Shown: positions 1 to 9,284, numbered from the stretch's first letter. The stretch is DNA of 64,000 nucleotides from Lachnospiraceae bacterium (GCA_024685005.1 JAIKWF010000012.1:107147-171146), one strand, 5' to 3'. Program-made: numbers and translations. The notes: generated from the letters alone by a model not told the origin.

Positions 1-445
1 CCGGCTTGCTTTTGGTGATATTGTTGCCGTCGGACACCGCATCGAAGGCATCCTTCAGCTCCGTCTTTTCCAGAATGAGACCTGCATTTTTGCTGGAGGA
101 TCCCACCGCCAGCTTGTATCCCCGCTCCCTGATATCGGAAAGCACTCTTCTGACGGACCGGGAAACATCTTCCCTGCTCATCTGGGATAAGAGATTCACA
201 TAGATGGCATTTTTCTCTTCCGTCAGTTTCTTTTTATCTTCTGCCGATAAAGGATCGCCTTTATATTTTTCCAATATGATCTCCAGGCTTTCCTCTCTGC
301 TGACACCCCGAAGTCTGTTATTGTCTTCTTCATCAAAGGGAACTCCCAGTCTGTCAGCTACTTTTTTCCACGCCTGATAGTGATATTTGTCCGTAAAGAC
401 CAGCACTCCATCCAGGTCAAAGATCACTGCTCTGATATTTTTCAT
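1..445 (-). CDS. pgmB: beta-phosphoglucomutase (HAD superfamily), 3' part cut by window edge
   Basis: Minus-strand reading from ATG at 445 gives MKNIRAVIFDLDGVLVFTDKYHYQAWKKVADRLG...; HAD DxDGV motif; follows the GH65 gene. Confidence 0.88.
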   Translation of the reverse strand, partial: MKNIRAVIFDLDGVLVFTDKYHYQAWKKVADRLGVPFDEEDNNRLRGVSREESLEIILEKYKGDPLSAEDKKKLTEEKNAIYVNLLSQMSREDVSRSVRRVLSDIRERGYKLAVGSSSKNAGLILEKTELKDAFDAVSDGNNITKSKP

Positions 446-461
446 TTTCTATCACCTTTCC

Positions 462-2753
462 TCAGCTAATCCTGATCTTCTCATTTCCCAAAAACAGTTC
501 CAGACTTTCTCCCTCCAAAAGGGATACGGAAACCTCTGCCTTGTTTTCGCGATTCACCACTTCCACGGAAAGCTCTCTTCCTCTGTAGCAAAGCTTAAAG
601 CGAAATGCCTTCCAGCAGGTGGGAATCACGGGATCTAAATGCAGTCCGTCTTCTTTGATGCGAAGACCGCCGAATCCGTAAACCACCGCCATATAGTTTC
701 CGCCCATATTGGCGGTATGGATCCCGTCCTTGGTATTATGATGCAGATCAAACAGATCCAGTTTTGCGGAATCCCCGAAATACTTATAGGCTTTCTCCAC
801 CTGTTTCAGTCTGGCTGCCACGATACTGTAAATGCAGGTTGACAGAGACGAATCATGGGTTGTGACCATTTCGTAAAACGCAAAGGATTTACGGATGGTC
901 TCCTCATCCTGGGCATCTTCATAGATAAAATGCGCCAGCACCGTATCTGCCTGTTTACATACCTGATATCTGTAGATATACAGAGGATGATAATGCAGCA
1001 AAAGGGGATAATCGCTTACCGGTGTTCCGGCAAAATCCCATTCCTTCTTACTGAGGAAGGAATCATCCTGGGGATTGATTCCCCGTTCCTTGTCATAGGG
1101 CAGGAACATTTTTTCGGAAGCCTTTGCAAACTCTTTTACCTCTCTGCCGGTCAGTGAGATCTTGGCAATGGTATCCAGGTCTCCCTTTTCCACCAGCATG
1201 TAATAAAACTTTACGGCCCAGTCCAGATTGTACTTGGCAGTCACATTGGTATAATAATTGTTGTTCACAAGGCAGGTATACTCATCCGGTCCTGTCACGC
1301 AGTTGATCACGAACCTGTCTCCGTCGTAGTTTCCCACATCCATCCAAAGACGGGCCGTTTCAAAAACGATCTCCGCTCCTTTTTTCGCAACAAACTCATA
1401 ATCATTCGTTGCCAGATAGTAAGCTACTACGGAATAGGCGATGTCTCCGTCAATATGATACTGGGCCGTTCCGGAAGGAAAATAGCCGCTGCACTCGCTT
1501 CCTTCAATGGTCCGCCAGGGATACAGTGCTCCCTTTTTGTGTCCCAGGAGTCTGGCATTTTCCCTTGCTTTGTCCAGAGTGGAATACCTGTATGAGATCA
1601 GATTCTTAGAGATCTCGGGATTCGTCATGGTAAAAAAGGGCTGCATATACATTTCCGTATCCCAGAAATAATGCCCTTCATAACCTTCTCCGCTCAGTCC
1701 CTTGGCTGCAACGTTGGAATGCTCGTCTCTCCCGGCAGACTGCAGAAGCTGATAGGTGTTGTATTTCAGCGCCATGTCAAGCTCGTCGTCTCCTTCTATG
1801 GTCAGGGCAGATCTCTCCCAGCAGGCCGTCAGATAGTTTTTCTGCGCCGCATAAAGCTGCGCCGGATCTTTTCCGATCAGTTCCGTAATCAGCCGCTCTG
1901 CTTCGCCGAAAGGATCCTCGCATCTTAACGAGTCCGTAAATACGGAGTACTTATATACCGTCAGTTCCTCGGAAGCTGCGATCTTTGTATGAAGGGTTCT
2001 GTAAAATCTGTGCCCTTCCTTTTCGATGCGGACCGAAATGGAGCCTTCCTTTTGCAACGCTCCATTTTGCTCCGTAAAAAGCTGCTCCGTAACGGCGCTG
2101 CAGATCTTAAGGCCGGAGGCTGCTGTGGCGGTATACAGATAAGAAATATTATCTCTTTGCACCGCTTCTATGGGCACCAGATGTTCCTGGCTTTCTCCTG
2201 CCACTCTGGGATCCATGGGATCGCAGAAGTTATGGGTATCTCCGAAATGCTCCGATGAGAAAAAGATCTCCCCGCAAAAATCCAATGACTTCACCTTGTA
2301 CTCCATCAAAAACAGATTGGGGATCTCAAAGGATGCCATTCTTCGAATATTCAGTTCAAACCGGTTGCCGCCGGGAGATTTCCAGATCACATGACGTTTT
2401 GAAAAACCGCCGCCCATATTCAGGCTTCTTACCGATTCCAGCACGCTTCCTTCAAACATGGAAAAGCGCTCTCCGCCTGCGGTAAAGACCATTCCCTGGG
2501 TATCTGCCACATTCAGCATGGTCTGTTTTTTGTCACACAGACCGTACAGCTTTTCTGCCTGGGGCATATCGGCATAGTCATATAATCCGTTGATATATGT
2601 TCCTCTTATGGTTTTGTAGCCGGGATCATACCCTTCCTCATAACATCCCCTGATACCGATGTAGCCGTTGGCATTGTGAAACAGAGTTTCGTTGAGCATC
2701 AGCCTGTCATTATCGAGGGTCTGATCCGGCACTTCATAAATGTAATTGTTCAT
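462..2753 (-). CDS. glycoside hydrolase family 65 protein (disaccharide phosphorylase; substrate not assignable)
   Basis: 763 aa; GH65 signatures such as YFWDTEMYMQPFF and VTGPDEYTCLVNNNYYTN; next to pgmB and sugar ABC genes. Confidence 0.9.
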   Translation of the reverse strand: MNNYIYEVPDQTLDNDRLMLNETLFHNANGYIGIRGCYEEGYDPGYKTIRGTYINGLYDYADMPQAEKLYGLCDKKQTMLNVADTQGMVFTAGGERFSMFEGSVLESVRSLNMGGGFSKRHVIWKSPGGNRFELNIRRMASFEIPNLFLMEYKVKSLDFCGEIFFSSEHFGDTHNFCDPMDPRVAGESQEHLVPIEAVQRDNISYLYTATAASGLKICSAVTEQLFTEQNGALQKEGSISVRIEKEGHRFYRTLHTKIAASEELTVYKYSVFTDSLRCEDPFGEAERLITELIGKDPAQLYAAQKNYLTACWERSALTIEGDDELDMALKYNTYQLLQSAGRDEHSNVAAKGLSGEGYEGHYFWDTEMYMQPFFTMTNPEISKNLISYRYSTLDKARENARLLGHKKGALYPWRTIEGSECSGYFPSGTAQYHIDGDIAYSVVAYYLATNDYEFVAKKGAEIVFETARLWMDVGNYDGDRFVINCVTGPDEYTCLVNNNYYTNVTAKYNLDWAVKFYYMLVEKGDLDTIAKISLTGREVKEFAKASEKMFLPYDKERGINPQDDSFLSKKEWDFAGTPVSDYPLLLHYHPLYIYRYQVCKQADTVLAHFIYEDAQDEETIRKSFAFYEMVTTHDSSLSTCIYSIVAARLKQVEKAYKYFGDSAKLDLFDLHHNTKDGIHTANMGGNYMAVVYGFGGLRIKEDGLHLDPVIPTCWKAFRFKLCYRGRELSVEVVNRENKAEVSVSLLEGESLELFLGNEKIRIS

Positions 2754-2768
2754 AAGTCAGCCCTTTTA

Positions 2769-3602
2769 TTATTTTACAGCGCCTGCTGCAATTCCCTTGA
2801 TGATGTACTTCTGTGCACACAGATAGAAGATCACCACAGGAATGATGGTAAGCGTCAAACCTGCCATTGCCAGATTCCACTGCACTGTATACTGTCCGAA
2901 AAAGTTAGCCGTGGATAACGGAATGGTCCGGTTCTTTTTGCTGTAAAGAATCAGTGACGGAAGCAGGTAATCATTCCAGATCCAGATCACGTTCAAAATG
3001 ATCACGGTCATGGTCACCGGCTTAAGCATGGGAAATACGATCTTAAAGAACACACCCAGCTTTGAGCAACCGTCTATGATGGCAGCTTCTTCCACTTCGA
3101 CGGGAACGGATTTGATAAACCCGTGAAACAGGAATACCGACATTCCGGTTCCGAATCCGATATAGCAAAAGATCAGTCCTCCGAGCGTATCCGTCAACTG
3201 GATCCCGCAATAGTCCCTGAAAAATCCCAGCACCTGCAAAAGAGGCATCATCAGGGTCTGGAAGGGGATCAGCATGGTAGCCACAAACATCATAAAGATA
3301 AATTTGCTCAGCTTCCCGTCATTTCTTGCCAGCATCCAGGCACACATGGAAGTTAATACCACTATGAATACCAGAGAGATACAAGTTACGATCATCGAGT
3401 TCATAAAAGCATGGGAAAAATCCATCTTATCCATTGCTTTCGTAAAATACTTAAACGATGCATCCTTCGGAAACGCCAGGATATTCTCATAAAGCTCTGC
3501 CCTGTTCTTGAATGCATTCACCACGATGATGTAGACCGGGAACAGATATGCAAGGCCCAGTAAGATCAACACCACATTCAGCAAAATCTTCTTTGTCTTC
3601 AT
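2769..3602 (-). CDS. carbohydrate ABC transporter permease (MalG-like)
   Basis: 277 aa membrane protein, EAAIIDGCSKLGVFFKIVFPMLKP EAA loop. Confidence 0.93.
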   Translation of the reverse strand: MKTKKILLNVVLILLGLAYLFPVYIIVVNAFKNRAELYENILAFPKDASFKYFTKAMDKMDFSHAFMNSMIVTCISLVFIVVLTSMCAWMLARNDGKLSKFIFMMFVATMLIPFQTLMMPLLQVLGFFRDYCGIQLTDTLGGLIFCYIGFGTGMSVFLFHGFIKSVPVEVEEAAIIDGCSKLGVFFKIVFPMLKPVTMTVIILNVIWIWNDYLLPSLILYSKKNRTIPLSTANFFGQYTVQWNLAMAGLTLTIIPVVIFYLCAQKYIIKGIAAGAVK

Positions 3603-4483
3603 TACATCTGCACCTCTTTCTTCTTGGTGATGGATACCTGCATCAGCGTAAAGGATGCAACTACGATCAGAAACAGGATCGCCTTTGCCTGTCCGTATCC
3701 GTAATTGTTCAGCTTAAAGATCTCGTTGTAGATATTCATGGCGAACATTTCCGTGGCATTGTTGGGACCGCCCCCGGTAAGGGAAAGGTTTGTATCAAAG
3801 ATCTTAAAGCAGTTGGACAATGTCAAAAACAGACATATGGTAAAAGATTGCATGATCAGCGGAAGCTTAATGTAGATCAGCTGCTGGAAAAAATTTGCTC
3901 CGTCAATGGACGCCGCCTCAAGTACATCATCCGGAATTCCCTGAATACCGGTAATGTAGATGATCATGATATATCCCGCCATCTGCCAGATGGCAACAAT
4001 GATCAGTGCCACCAGGGCCATCTTTTTATCCACCAGCCAGTTAAAGAACAGGCCGGTATTCCCCATTGCTTCGCCGATGGCCTTTAAACCTTCTCCCAAA
4101 ATAAACTTCCAGATGTAACCAAGGATCAGTCCGCCGATGAGATACGGCATGAAAAGCATGGTACGAAGGATATTACGTACTTTGATCCTGCTGGTCACAA
4201 TGATGGCAAACGCAAGACCCAAAAGATTGATCAGCACCACCGCAATGACGGTAAATACCAATGTATGTCCTGCGGACACCATAAATCTGCTATCCGAAAA
4301 CAGCCTCACAAAATTGTCCATTCCCACAAAGGTCTTTTCGTGAACCGGGAGGCCATCCCAGGAGAAAAAGGAATAGCCCACACCGATCACAAACGGGATG
4401 ATCACAATGATCGTAAATACAATGACCACGGGAAGAACAAACAATGCATACCATGCTGCTTCTTTTTTCTTTCTTGCGTTCAT
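3602..4483 (-). CDS. sugar ABC transporter permease (MalF/UgpA-like)
   Basis: 293 aa, EAASIDGANFFQQLIYIKLPLI EAA loop; overlaps the downstream gene start. Confidence 0.93.
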   Translation of the reverse strand: MNARKKKEAAWYALFVLPVVIVFTIIVIIPFVIGVGYSFFSWDGLPVHEKTFVGMDNFVRLFSDSRFMVSAGHTLVFTVIAVVLINLLGLAFAIIVTSRIKVRNILRTMLFMPYLIGGLILGYIWKFILGEGLKAIGEAMGNTGLFFNWLVDKKMALVALIIVAIWQMAGYIMIIYITGIQGIPDDVLEAASIDGANFFQQLIYIKLPLIMQSFTICLFLTLSNCFKIFDTNLSLTGGGPNNATEMFAMNIYNEIFKLNNYGYGQAKAILFLIVVASFTLMQVSITKKKEVQM

Positions 4484-4511
4484 GTATAACCCCCTAAAAA
4501 TCCCGTTTTAC

Positions 4512-5825
4512 TTAGTTGCCCTGATTTGCAATCGCATCTGCATAAGCCTGGTCGAGCCCTGCAAGGAAATCGTCAGCACTCATATCGGAGGTAAAGAACT
4601 CCTGAGCCAGAGGTGCGAAGTATACGTTAATGGAATTTGCAGGCCACTTTGCCATGTTCCAGCCGATGGTCTTTCCTGCTTCTACGTAAGACTGCATATC
4701 CTGGGAAAGAACATCCAGGTTTTCATTTACGTCGCCCTTGATGACGGGTACGAAACCAAACTGATCATAGAGATAGCTCTTTCCGGTTTCGGATGTATAA
4801 AGCCAGGTTAAAAACTTCTTTCCTGCTTCCTGCTCTGCTGCGTCAGCGCTGGCATTGATGGCCCAGTAATAAGGAACGGAAACTGCCAGCTTATCATTTC
4901 CCGCAAGGGGAAGGGGTGCCATACCGGCATCTTCAAATTCATAATCCGCAAACATACCTGCGCACCAGTTACCCTGATGGATCATTGCTGCTTTGCCGGT
5001 TGCCAGATCACCGATCTGTCCGTCATAGTTCTGCTCCAGCGGATTGCTGCAGTTTTCTCTGATGTCAACCATCATATTTGCAAACTCTTTAAATACGTCC
5101 TGGTCTGCCATTTTAGACTTGCCTTCTGCCAGATCTGCAATGAACGCATCGGGATCATCCATTAATGCAAAAGGTGTATTCAAAATATGTCCGATAAGGA
5201 AATAATCTTCCTGGGTCAGCTCAAAGCCTTCGTTACCGGCTTCTTTCTGTTCTTTGATCAGATTGATGAAATCATCTGTGCTCTTAAGGGTGGTGGCATC
5301 ACAAAGAGATTTGTTGTAAACGATGCCGAAGCCTTCCATGGTATAAGGGATACCCATGGTCTTGCCGTCTTTTGTGATATCTGCGGTCAGGCCTTCGGGA
5401 ATATCCTTCATGCACTCCACATCGGAAAGGTCCGCACAGTAATCTTTCAGACGCTCTAAGATATCGCCGCTCTGCTGGGTGAAAATGGTCGGTCCCTGAT
5501 CATTGGCCAGCTTGGTCTCCAACTGCTGCTGATAATCATCGCCGGTGGTTCCCCAGATCTCAACCTCAATTCCTGTCTCATCCGTAAAAGCTTCCGCACA
5601 ATCCTCCAGCTGATCCTGGATCTCTGCCTTACTCTGGAAGATGATGATCTTGTCTGCTGTTTCAGCTCCGCCTTCTTCCTTTTCAGCACTCTCGCTTTCG
5701 CTGCTCTCGCCTTCTGCGGCTGCAACAGGTGCATCTTTCTGCGTAGAAGCACTGTTTCCGCATCCGGTAACTGCCATACCGATGGTGGTCATGGTCAATA
5801 CAAGCGCTGCCAGTTTCTTTTTCAT
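4512..5825 (-). CDS. extracellular sugar-binding protein (ABC solute-binding lipoprotein)
   Basis: MKKKLAALVLTMTTIGMAVTGCGNS lipobox; family 1 solute-binding protein pattern; start at MKKKL preferred over the 5846 ORF start. Confidence 0.92.
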   Translation of the reverse strand: MKKKLAALVLTMTTIGMAVTGCGNSASTQKDAPVAAAEGESSESESAEKEEGGAETADKIIIFQSKAEIQDQLEDCAEAFTDETGIEVEIWGTTGDDYQQQLETKLANDQGPTIFTQQSGDILERLKDYCADLSDVECMKDIPEGLTADITKDGKTMGIPYTMEGFGIVYNKSLCDATTLKSTDDFINLIKEQKEAGNEGFELTQEDYFLIGHILNTPFALMDDPDAFIADLAEGKSKMADQDVFKEFANMMVDIRENCSNPLEQNYDGQIGDLATGKAAMIHQGNWCAGMFADYEFEDAGMAPLPLAGNDKLAVSVPYYWAINASADAAEQEAGKKFLTWLYTSETGKSYLYDQFGFVPVIKGDVNENLDVLSQDMQSYVEAGKTIGWNMAKWPANSINVYFAPLAQEFFTSDMSADDFLAGLDQAYADAIANQGN

Positions 5826-5886
5826 AATGTAACTCCCTTCCTTCATGATTTGTGTTTTATGTTTTTTGCTCTTCGTTTTCGTTGTT

Positions 5887-5903
5887 AAACGCCGCGCACG
5901 TTT
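5887..5903. promoter_or_regulatory. candidate LacI-family operator (AAACG-N7-CGTTT)
   Basis: Inverted half-sites aaacgccgcgcacgttt between the candidate promoter and the SBP gene; LacI-family gene adjacent. Confidence 0.4.
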
Positions 5904-5915
5904 CTTACGATTGCA

Positions 5916-5944
5916 AGGTAACCCCTTTTGCCATCCTGCGTCAA
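5916..5944 (-). promoter_or_regulatory. candidate sigma-A promoter of the sugar operon, TTGACG-N17-TTACCT
   Basis: Minus-strand -35 at 5939-5944, -10 at 5916-5921, 17-nt spacer. Confidence 0.5.
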
Positions 5945-5994
5945 CGCACTTTCCCGGCTTTTGGCTTTTTCGTTAAATTCACCAAAAGAAAGCA

Positions 5995-6020
5995 AAAGAG
6001 CGGACATTCATCCGCTCTTT
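5995..6020 (-). terminator. intrinsic terminator after the LacI-type gene
   Basis: aaagagcgga-cattca-tccgctcttt, 10-bp stem with T-rich flank. Confidence 0.75.
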
Positions 6021-6080
6021 TTTGTGCACATTCACAGTTCGTTTTACTAAATTTTACTAATTTTACTTCCGTTTTACCTA

Positions 6081-7064
6081 TCACTCATACAGCTTATCTT
6101 TTACGCTGCCCCGCCATTTTACCTTTGCATTGATCTTAACCGGGCCGCTGCGGCTGTCATTCTTCATTCCTTCGATAAGGTACTGGGCGGCGATATATCC
6201 TCTCTCGTAATTGGGGATGCTCACCGTGGTAAGTCCCATGGGACCTGCCAGCATACAGTCATCAAAGCCCGTTACCGCCACATCCTCCGGCACTCGGTAT
6301 CCCGCCTCATTCAATGCTTTCATGGCTCCGATGGCCATCAGATCATTGGCACAGACGATGCAATCCGGCAGGTTTCCGCTCAGTGCCATCATTCTGGTGA
6401 TCATGTACCCGGATTTTTGCCGGTAATCTCCTGTGTGATACCGCTCCGACGGAAAGCGGATGCGGTTTTTTTCCAGGACATCCGTAAAAGCTCCGTACCG
6501 TTCCATGTTGTCATCGGTCTTCTCCGGTCCGCCGATAAAATCAAATCTCCGATAGCCGCGTCTTACCAGCCCCCGGGTCAGCTCAGCCATTGCATCGTAA
6601 TTATTGATCAAAATTCCCTTGATATAAGGGTGTTCCACGTACCGGTCCAGGGTAATGATGGGATATTCTTTGCAGGCAACAGACCGCAGGAGGCTGTTAT
6701 TCATAGCCATGTCCAGTATGATGCATCCGTTGGTCAGGCCGCTTTTCATGAACTTTTCGCAGGAGACCCTGGTGCAGATCATCAGATCGTATCCGTGCTC
6801 ACGAACGTAGGAGTTTACTCCGTTTATGATCTCTAAGTAAAAATTCCTGTCAAAATCACTGAAATTAAACAGAATGGTTTTTATGCCGCCGTTGCCGCTG
6901 CTCTCTTCCTGATTGATAGCAGCATGAGCGTAACCATGCTCTTTGCACAGATCCAGTATTTTTTTCCGGGTGGCATCTCCCACATTTTTTTTGCCGTTCA
7001 GCGCATTGGATACGGTTGCTACAGAAACGCCGGCCATCTGCGCGATGTCTTTGATCCCGATCAT
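6081..7064 (-). CDS. LacI family transcriptional regulator
   Basis: MIGIKDIAQMAGVSVATVSNALNGKKNVGDATRKKI HTH plus periplasmic-binding-like domain. Confidence 0.95.
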   Translation of the reverse strand: MIGIKDIAQMAGVSVATVSNALNGKKNVGDATRKKILDLCKEHGYAHAAINQEESSGNGGIKTILFNFSDFDRNFYLEIINGVNSYVREHGYDLMICTRVSCEKFMKSGLTNGCIILDMAMNNSLLRSVACKEYPIITLDRYVEHPYIKGILINNYDAMAELTRGLVRRGYRRFDFIGGPEKTDDNMERYGAFTDVLEKNRIRFPSERYHTGDYRQKSGYMITRMMALSGNLPDCIVCANDLMAIGAMKALNEAGYRVPEDVAVTGFDDCMLAGPMGLTTVSIPNYERGYIAAQYLIEGMKNDSRSGPVKINAKVKWRGSVKDKLYE

Positions 7065-7095
7065 CTACTGTCCTCCGATCCGTCCTTTTTTCGGA

Positions 7096-7902
7096 TCATT
7101 CGTCTTCGGGTTGAATATCGATTGCTCCTTTTTCCTTGCCGAGGATCTGCATCACCGTGCGGATGCTTTCATTGTCGATCCCCGTATTCTCGGAAAGTTC
7201 CGATACGGTAACTTTTCTTCCCAGCTCTTCGGAAAGGCTTGTGGCGGCCTCTGCCACCTGATTTACCATATCCGCCATTTTTTCGTCTTCTTCCTTAACG
7301 GACATATGGCCCCGTACCATTTCCTCCAAGGCATCCATCATTCTGGTGCCGAAAAAGCTCTCTGCCTGGGAGTGAAGTTCTTCTATGGGCAATGTTTCAT
7401 CCAGATAGCTTTCCATGGACAACACCGCTTCTGTCAGGGCAAGATTCGCTTCTCCGATCAAATCTTCCATACAGGGGCCCTGTCCGGCGTAGGTTCTGGC
7501 AAGATCCGCCGCCATGGGAAGGAACTGTTCCAGCACCTGTCCCCCTGCTGCCTTATCTCCGGCAACGGCATCCCTGATGCGGATCCCCAGCGCATCTTTT
7601 GAAAGAGGCACGATTGCCTCCAGTTCTTCTCTGTATTGTTTGATGTAATCCCGATCCGCCGGATCAAAGGAAAACTCTTCTTCCACCGCTTTGGCAGCCA
7701 GGATCTCGTCTTTCTCATCCTCTCCGCTGTAGACGGTTACTTCTTTTGCTTTAAAATAGGCCAGCAGTATTTCCCTGTGTTTTTCGTCTCCGGCCACATC
7801 GCCGAAGATTTCTTCGATCTGGGAAAGCTGCAGGGTATTGTGATTTCGACGGGCCAGATCCAGGGCTTTTTGCAGGCCGGCCTCGAATTCTTTCTGTTCC
7901 AT
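7096..7902 (-). CDS. sigma-70-like protein (regions 1.1/2/3-like, no recognisable region 4)
   Basis: 268 aa; N-term resembles sigma 1.1; EELGRKVTVSELSENTGIDNESIRTVMQI resembles sigma region 3; ends at ...IDIQPEDE. Confidence 0.6.
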   Translation of the reverse strand: MEQKEFEAGLQKALDLARRNHNTLQLSQIEEIFGDVAGDEKHREILLAYFKAKEVTVYSGEDEKDEILAAKAVEEEFSFDPADRDYIKQYREELEAIVPLSKDALGIRIRDAVAGDKAAGGQVLEQFLPMAADLARTYAGQGPCMEDLIGEANLALTEAVLSMESYLDETLPIEELHSQAESFFGTRMMDALEEMVRGHMSVKEEDEKMADMVNQVAEAATSLSEELGRKVTVSELSENTGIDNESIRTVMQILGKEKGAIDIQPEDE

Positions 7903-7950
7903 ATGTGGGGTCCTTTCACAATCATGTTTACCGTGTTGTTGTGTGTATCC

Positions 7951-8039
7951 GCAGCGGTCTCCTCGGTCAGGGCTTTCGAACCTCCGACGAGCTGCGCTCG
8001 AGAGTCGGTTTGGAAGCCCTGTTCCTCGGCGCCCGCTGC
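7951..8039 (-). ncRNA. candidate structured leader RNA upstream of the sigma-like gene
   Basis: Nested stems GCAGCGG/CCGCTGC and CAGGGCT/AGCCCTG with CCGAGGA on both sides of the internal loop, then an inner hairpin CGAGC-GCA-GCTCG. Confidence 0.4.
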
Positions 8040-8208
8040 TGGGTTTATGTCATTATTTCATGATACGTACTCCCGTATCCTGTTGTATCGATATTACTAT
8101 ATCTCCGACGAGTTTCACTTGGTGAACGTGTCCCGATATTCCAATGAGCGGCGCTCGAGAGTCTCCCGGAAATCCTGATCCTCGGCGCCCGCTGCCGGGT
8201 TTATGTCA
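7989..8208. repeat. imperfect direct repeat, copies about 7989-8052 and 8146-8208
   Basis: GAGC[T/G]GCGCTCGAGAGTC ... CTCGGCGCCCGCTGC[T/C]GGGTTTATGTCA present twice. Confidence 0.7.
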
Positions 8209-8213
8209 AGCTC

Positions 8214-9140
8214 TCACTCCACGTGTTTGTGGGTGTAGATATGATCCTGGCAGTATTCGTAGTTTCCGTTGCATTTGCTGCAGAAGCGGAATTCCAGATC
8301 CGGAAATTGTTTTTCGGTTCTTCCGCAAATGGCGCACTTATGCTTGGAGGGGCTTGTGGCAGGGCGTATCTGCTGCTCGAATTTTCTCTGTCTTTTGATC
8401 TGCGAGGGTGTCCTGAAGGAGGATCTCGTGGTCACGAAGAACAGTATAAATGCCAGCAGTGAGAATACGATGGCCACTGCTTTTCCCGCAAAGAAGCACT
8501 TTGCGAAGGCATCTTTCGATCCAATGGCGTTTACGATGTTCTGGAGGAAATCAAATCCCAGCATGATGGCGTATATGATTCCCAGTATTTTGATCTTAAT
8601 GGGGATCACATACATGACCAGTACCCGCACTTCCGGGAAGGTTGCCGCAAAAGCCAGTGTAATGGACATACAGACGTAGTAGGTGGAGAATCCGTGGGCG
8701 ATATAGGCCCATTCGTCCGCAATGCTTGTGACGTATCCGTTGCCCACGGAATCAGCCAGTGCTGCAGCTATGGGCGGTGCCTGGCACACCAGGTAAAACA
8801 GGATCGCTCCCAAAACGGTCATCAGCATTCCGCCGATAAGATACACATTATATCGGAAGGTTCCCCAGGTTCTCTCCAGGGTGGATCCTATGGAGAAATA
8901 AAAATACAGCATGATCAGTGTAAAGATGCTCATACCCGACGGCGGGATCACCAGCCAGGTCACGAGGCGCCATACCTGTCCGTGAAAGACCTGATACATG
9001 TCCAGGGTCAGATTTGTCTGAAATTCAGGGTTTATCATCTGAATCAGATAGCCGAAGGCATAACAGATGATCAGATACAGTGTTACATTGGGAATCGCAT
9101 ATTTCCCGAATTTTCGTTCCAGTTTGCTAAGCCAGCTCAT
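8214..9140 (-). CDS. rhomboid-like integral membrane protein with C-terminal zinc-ribbon-like Cys cluster
   Basis: 308 aa, multiple TMs, GFSTYYVCMSITLAFAATFPEVRVLVMYVIPIKIKILG resembles rhomboid TM4-5; CAIC...CSKC at C-terminus. Confidence 0.6.
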   Translation of the reverse strand: MSWLSKLERKFGKYAIPNVTLYLIICYAFGYLIQMINPEFQTNLTLDMYQVFHGQVWRLVTWLVIPPSGMSIFTLIMLYFYFSIGSTLERTWGTFRYNVYLIGGMLMTVLGAILFYLVCQAPPIAAALADSVGNGYVTSIADEWAYIAHGFSTYYVCMSITLAFAATFPEVRVLVMYVIPIKIKILGIIYAIMLGFDFLQNIVNAIGSKDAFAKCFFAGKAVAIVFSLLAFILFFVTTRSSFRTPSQIKRQRKFEQQIRPATSPSKHKCAICGRTEKQFPDLEFRFCSKCNGNYEYCQDHIYTHKHVE

Positions 9141-9213
9141 ACTTTTTCCCTTTTCCTTTTATAAAATCGCTTTAAGCTGTAGTATACACTTTCTTAGGGC
9201 GTTTGACAAATGT

Positions 9214-9242
9214 TTGCACTTTTGAGTTTCATATATTATAAT
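9214..9242 (+). promoter_or_regulatory. candidate promoter TTGCAC-N17-TATAAT
   Basis: -35 at 9214-9219, -10 at 9237-9242; supports the start at 9285 rather than 9210. Confidence 0.6.
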
Positions 9243-9284
9243 TGTTTGGTGTGTCAATTGAATTATGAAGAGGTATTCTTTACT

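Noticed and set aside
7903-8213. Tandem glycine riboswitch resemblance (GCGCCGAGGA, GACTCTCGAG)
   Set aside because: Required GGAGAG/CTCTCAGG core and spacing are absent, and the downstream gene is not glycine-related; kept only as an unassigned RNA candidate.
9210-9284. Upstream ATG at 9210 as start of the activase gene
   Set aside because: Lies 5' of the candidate -10 (9237-9242); MSNKTDC at 9285 follows a plausible leader.
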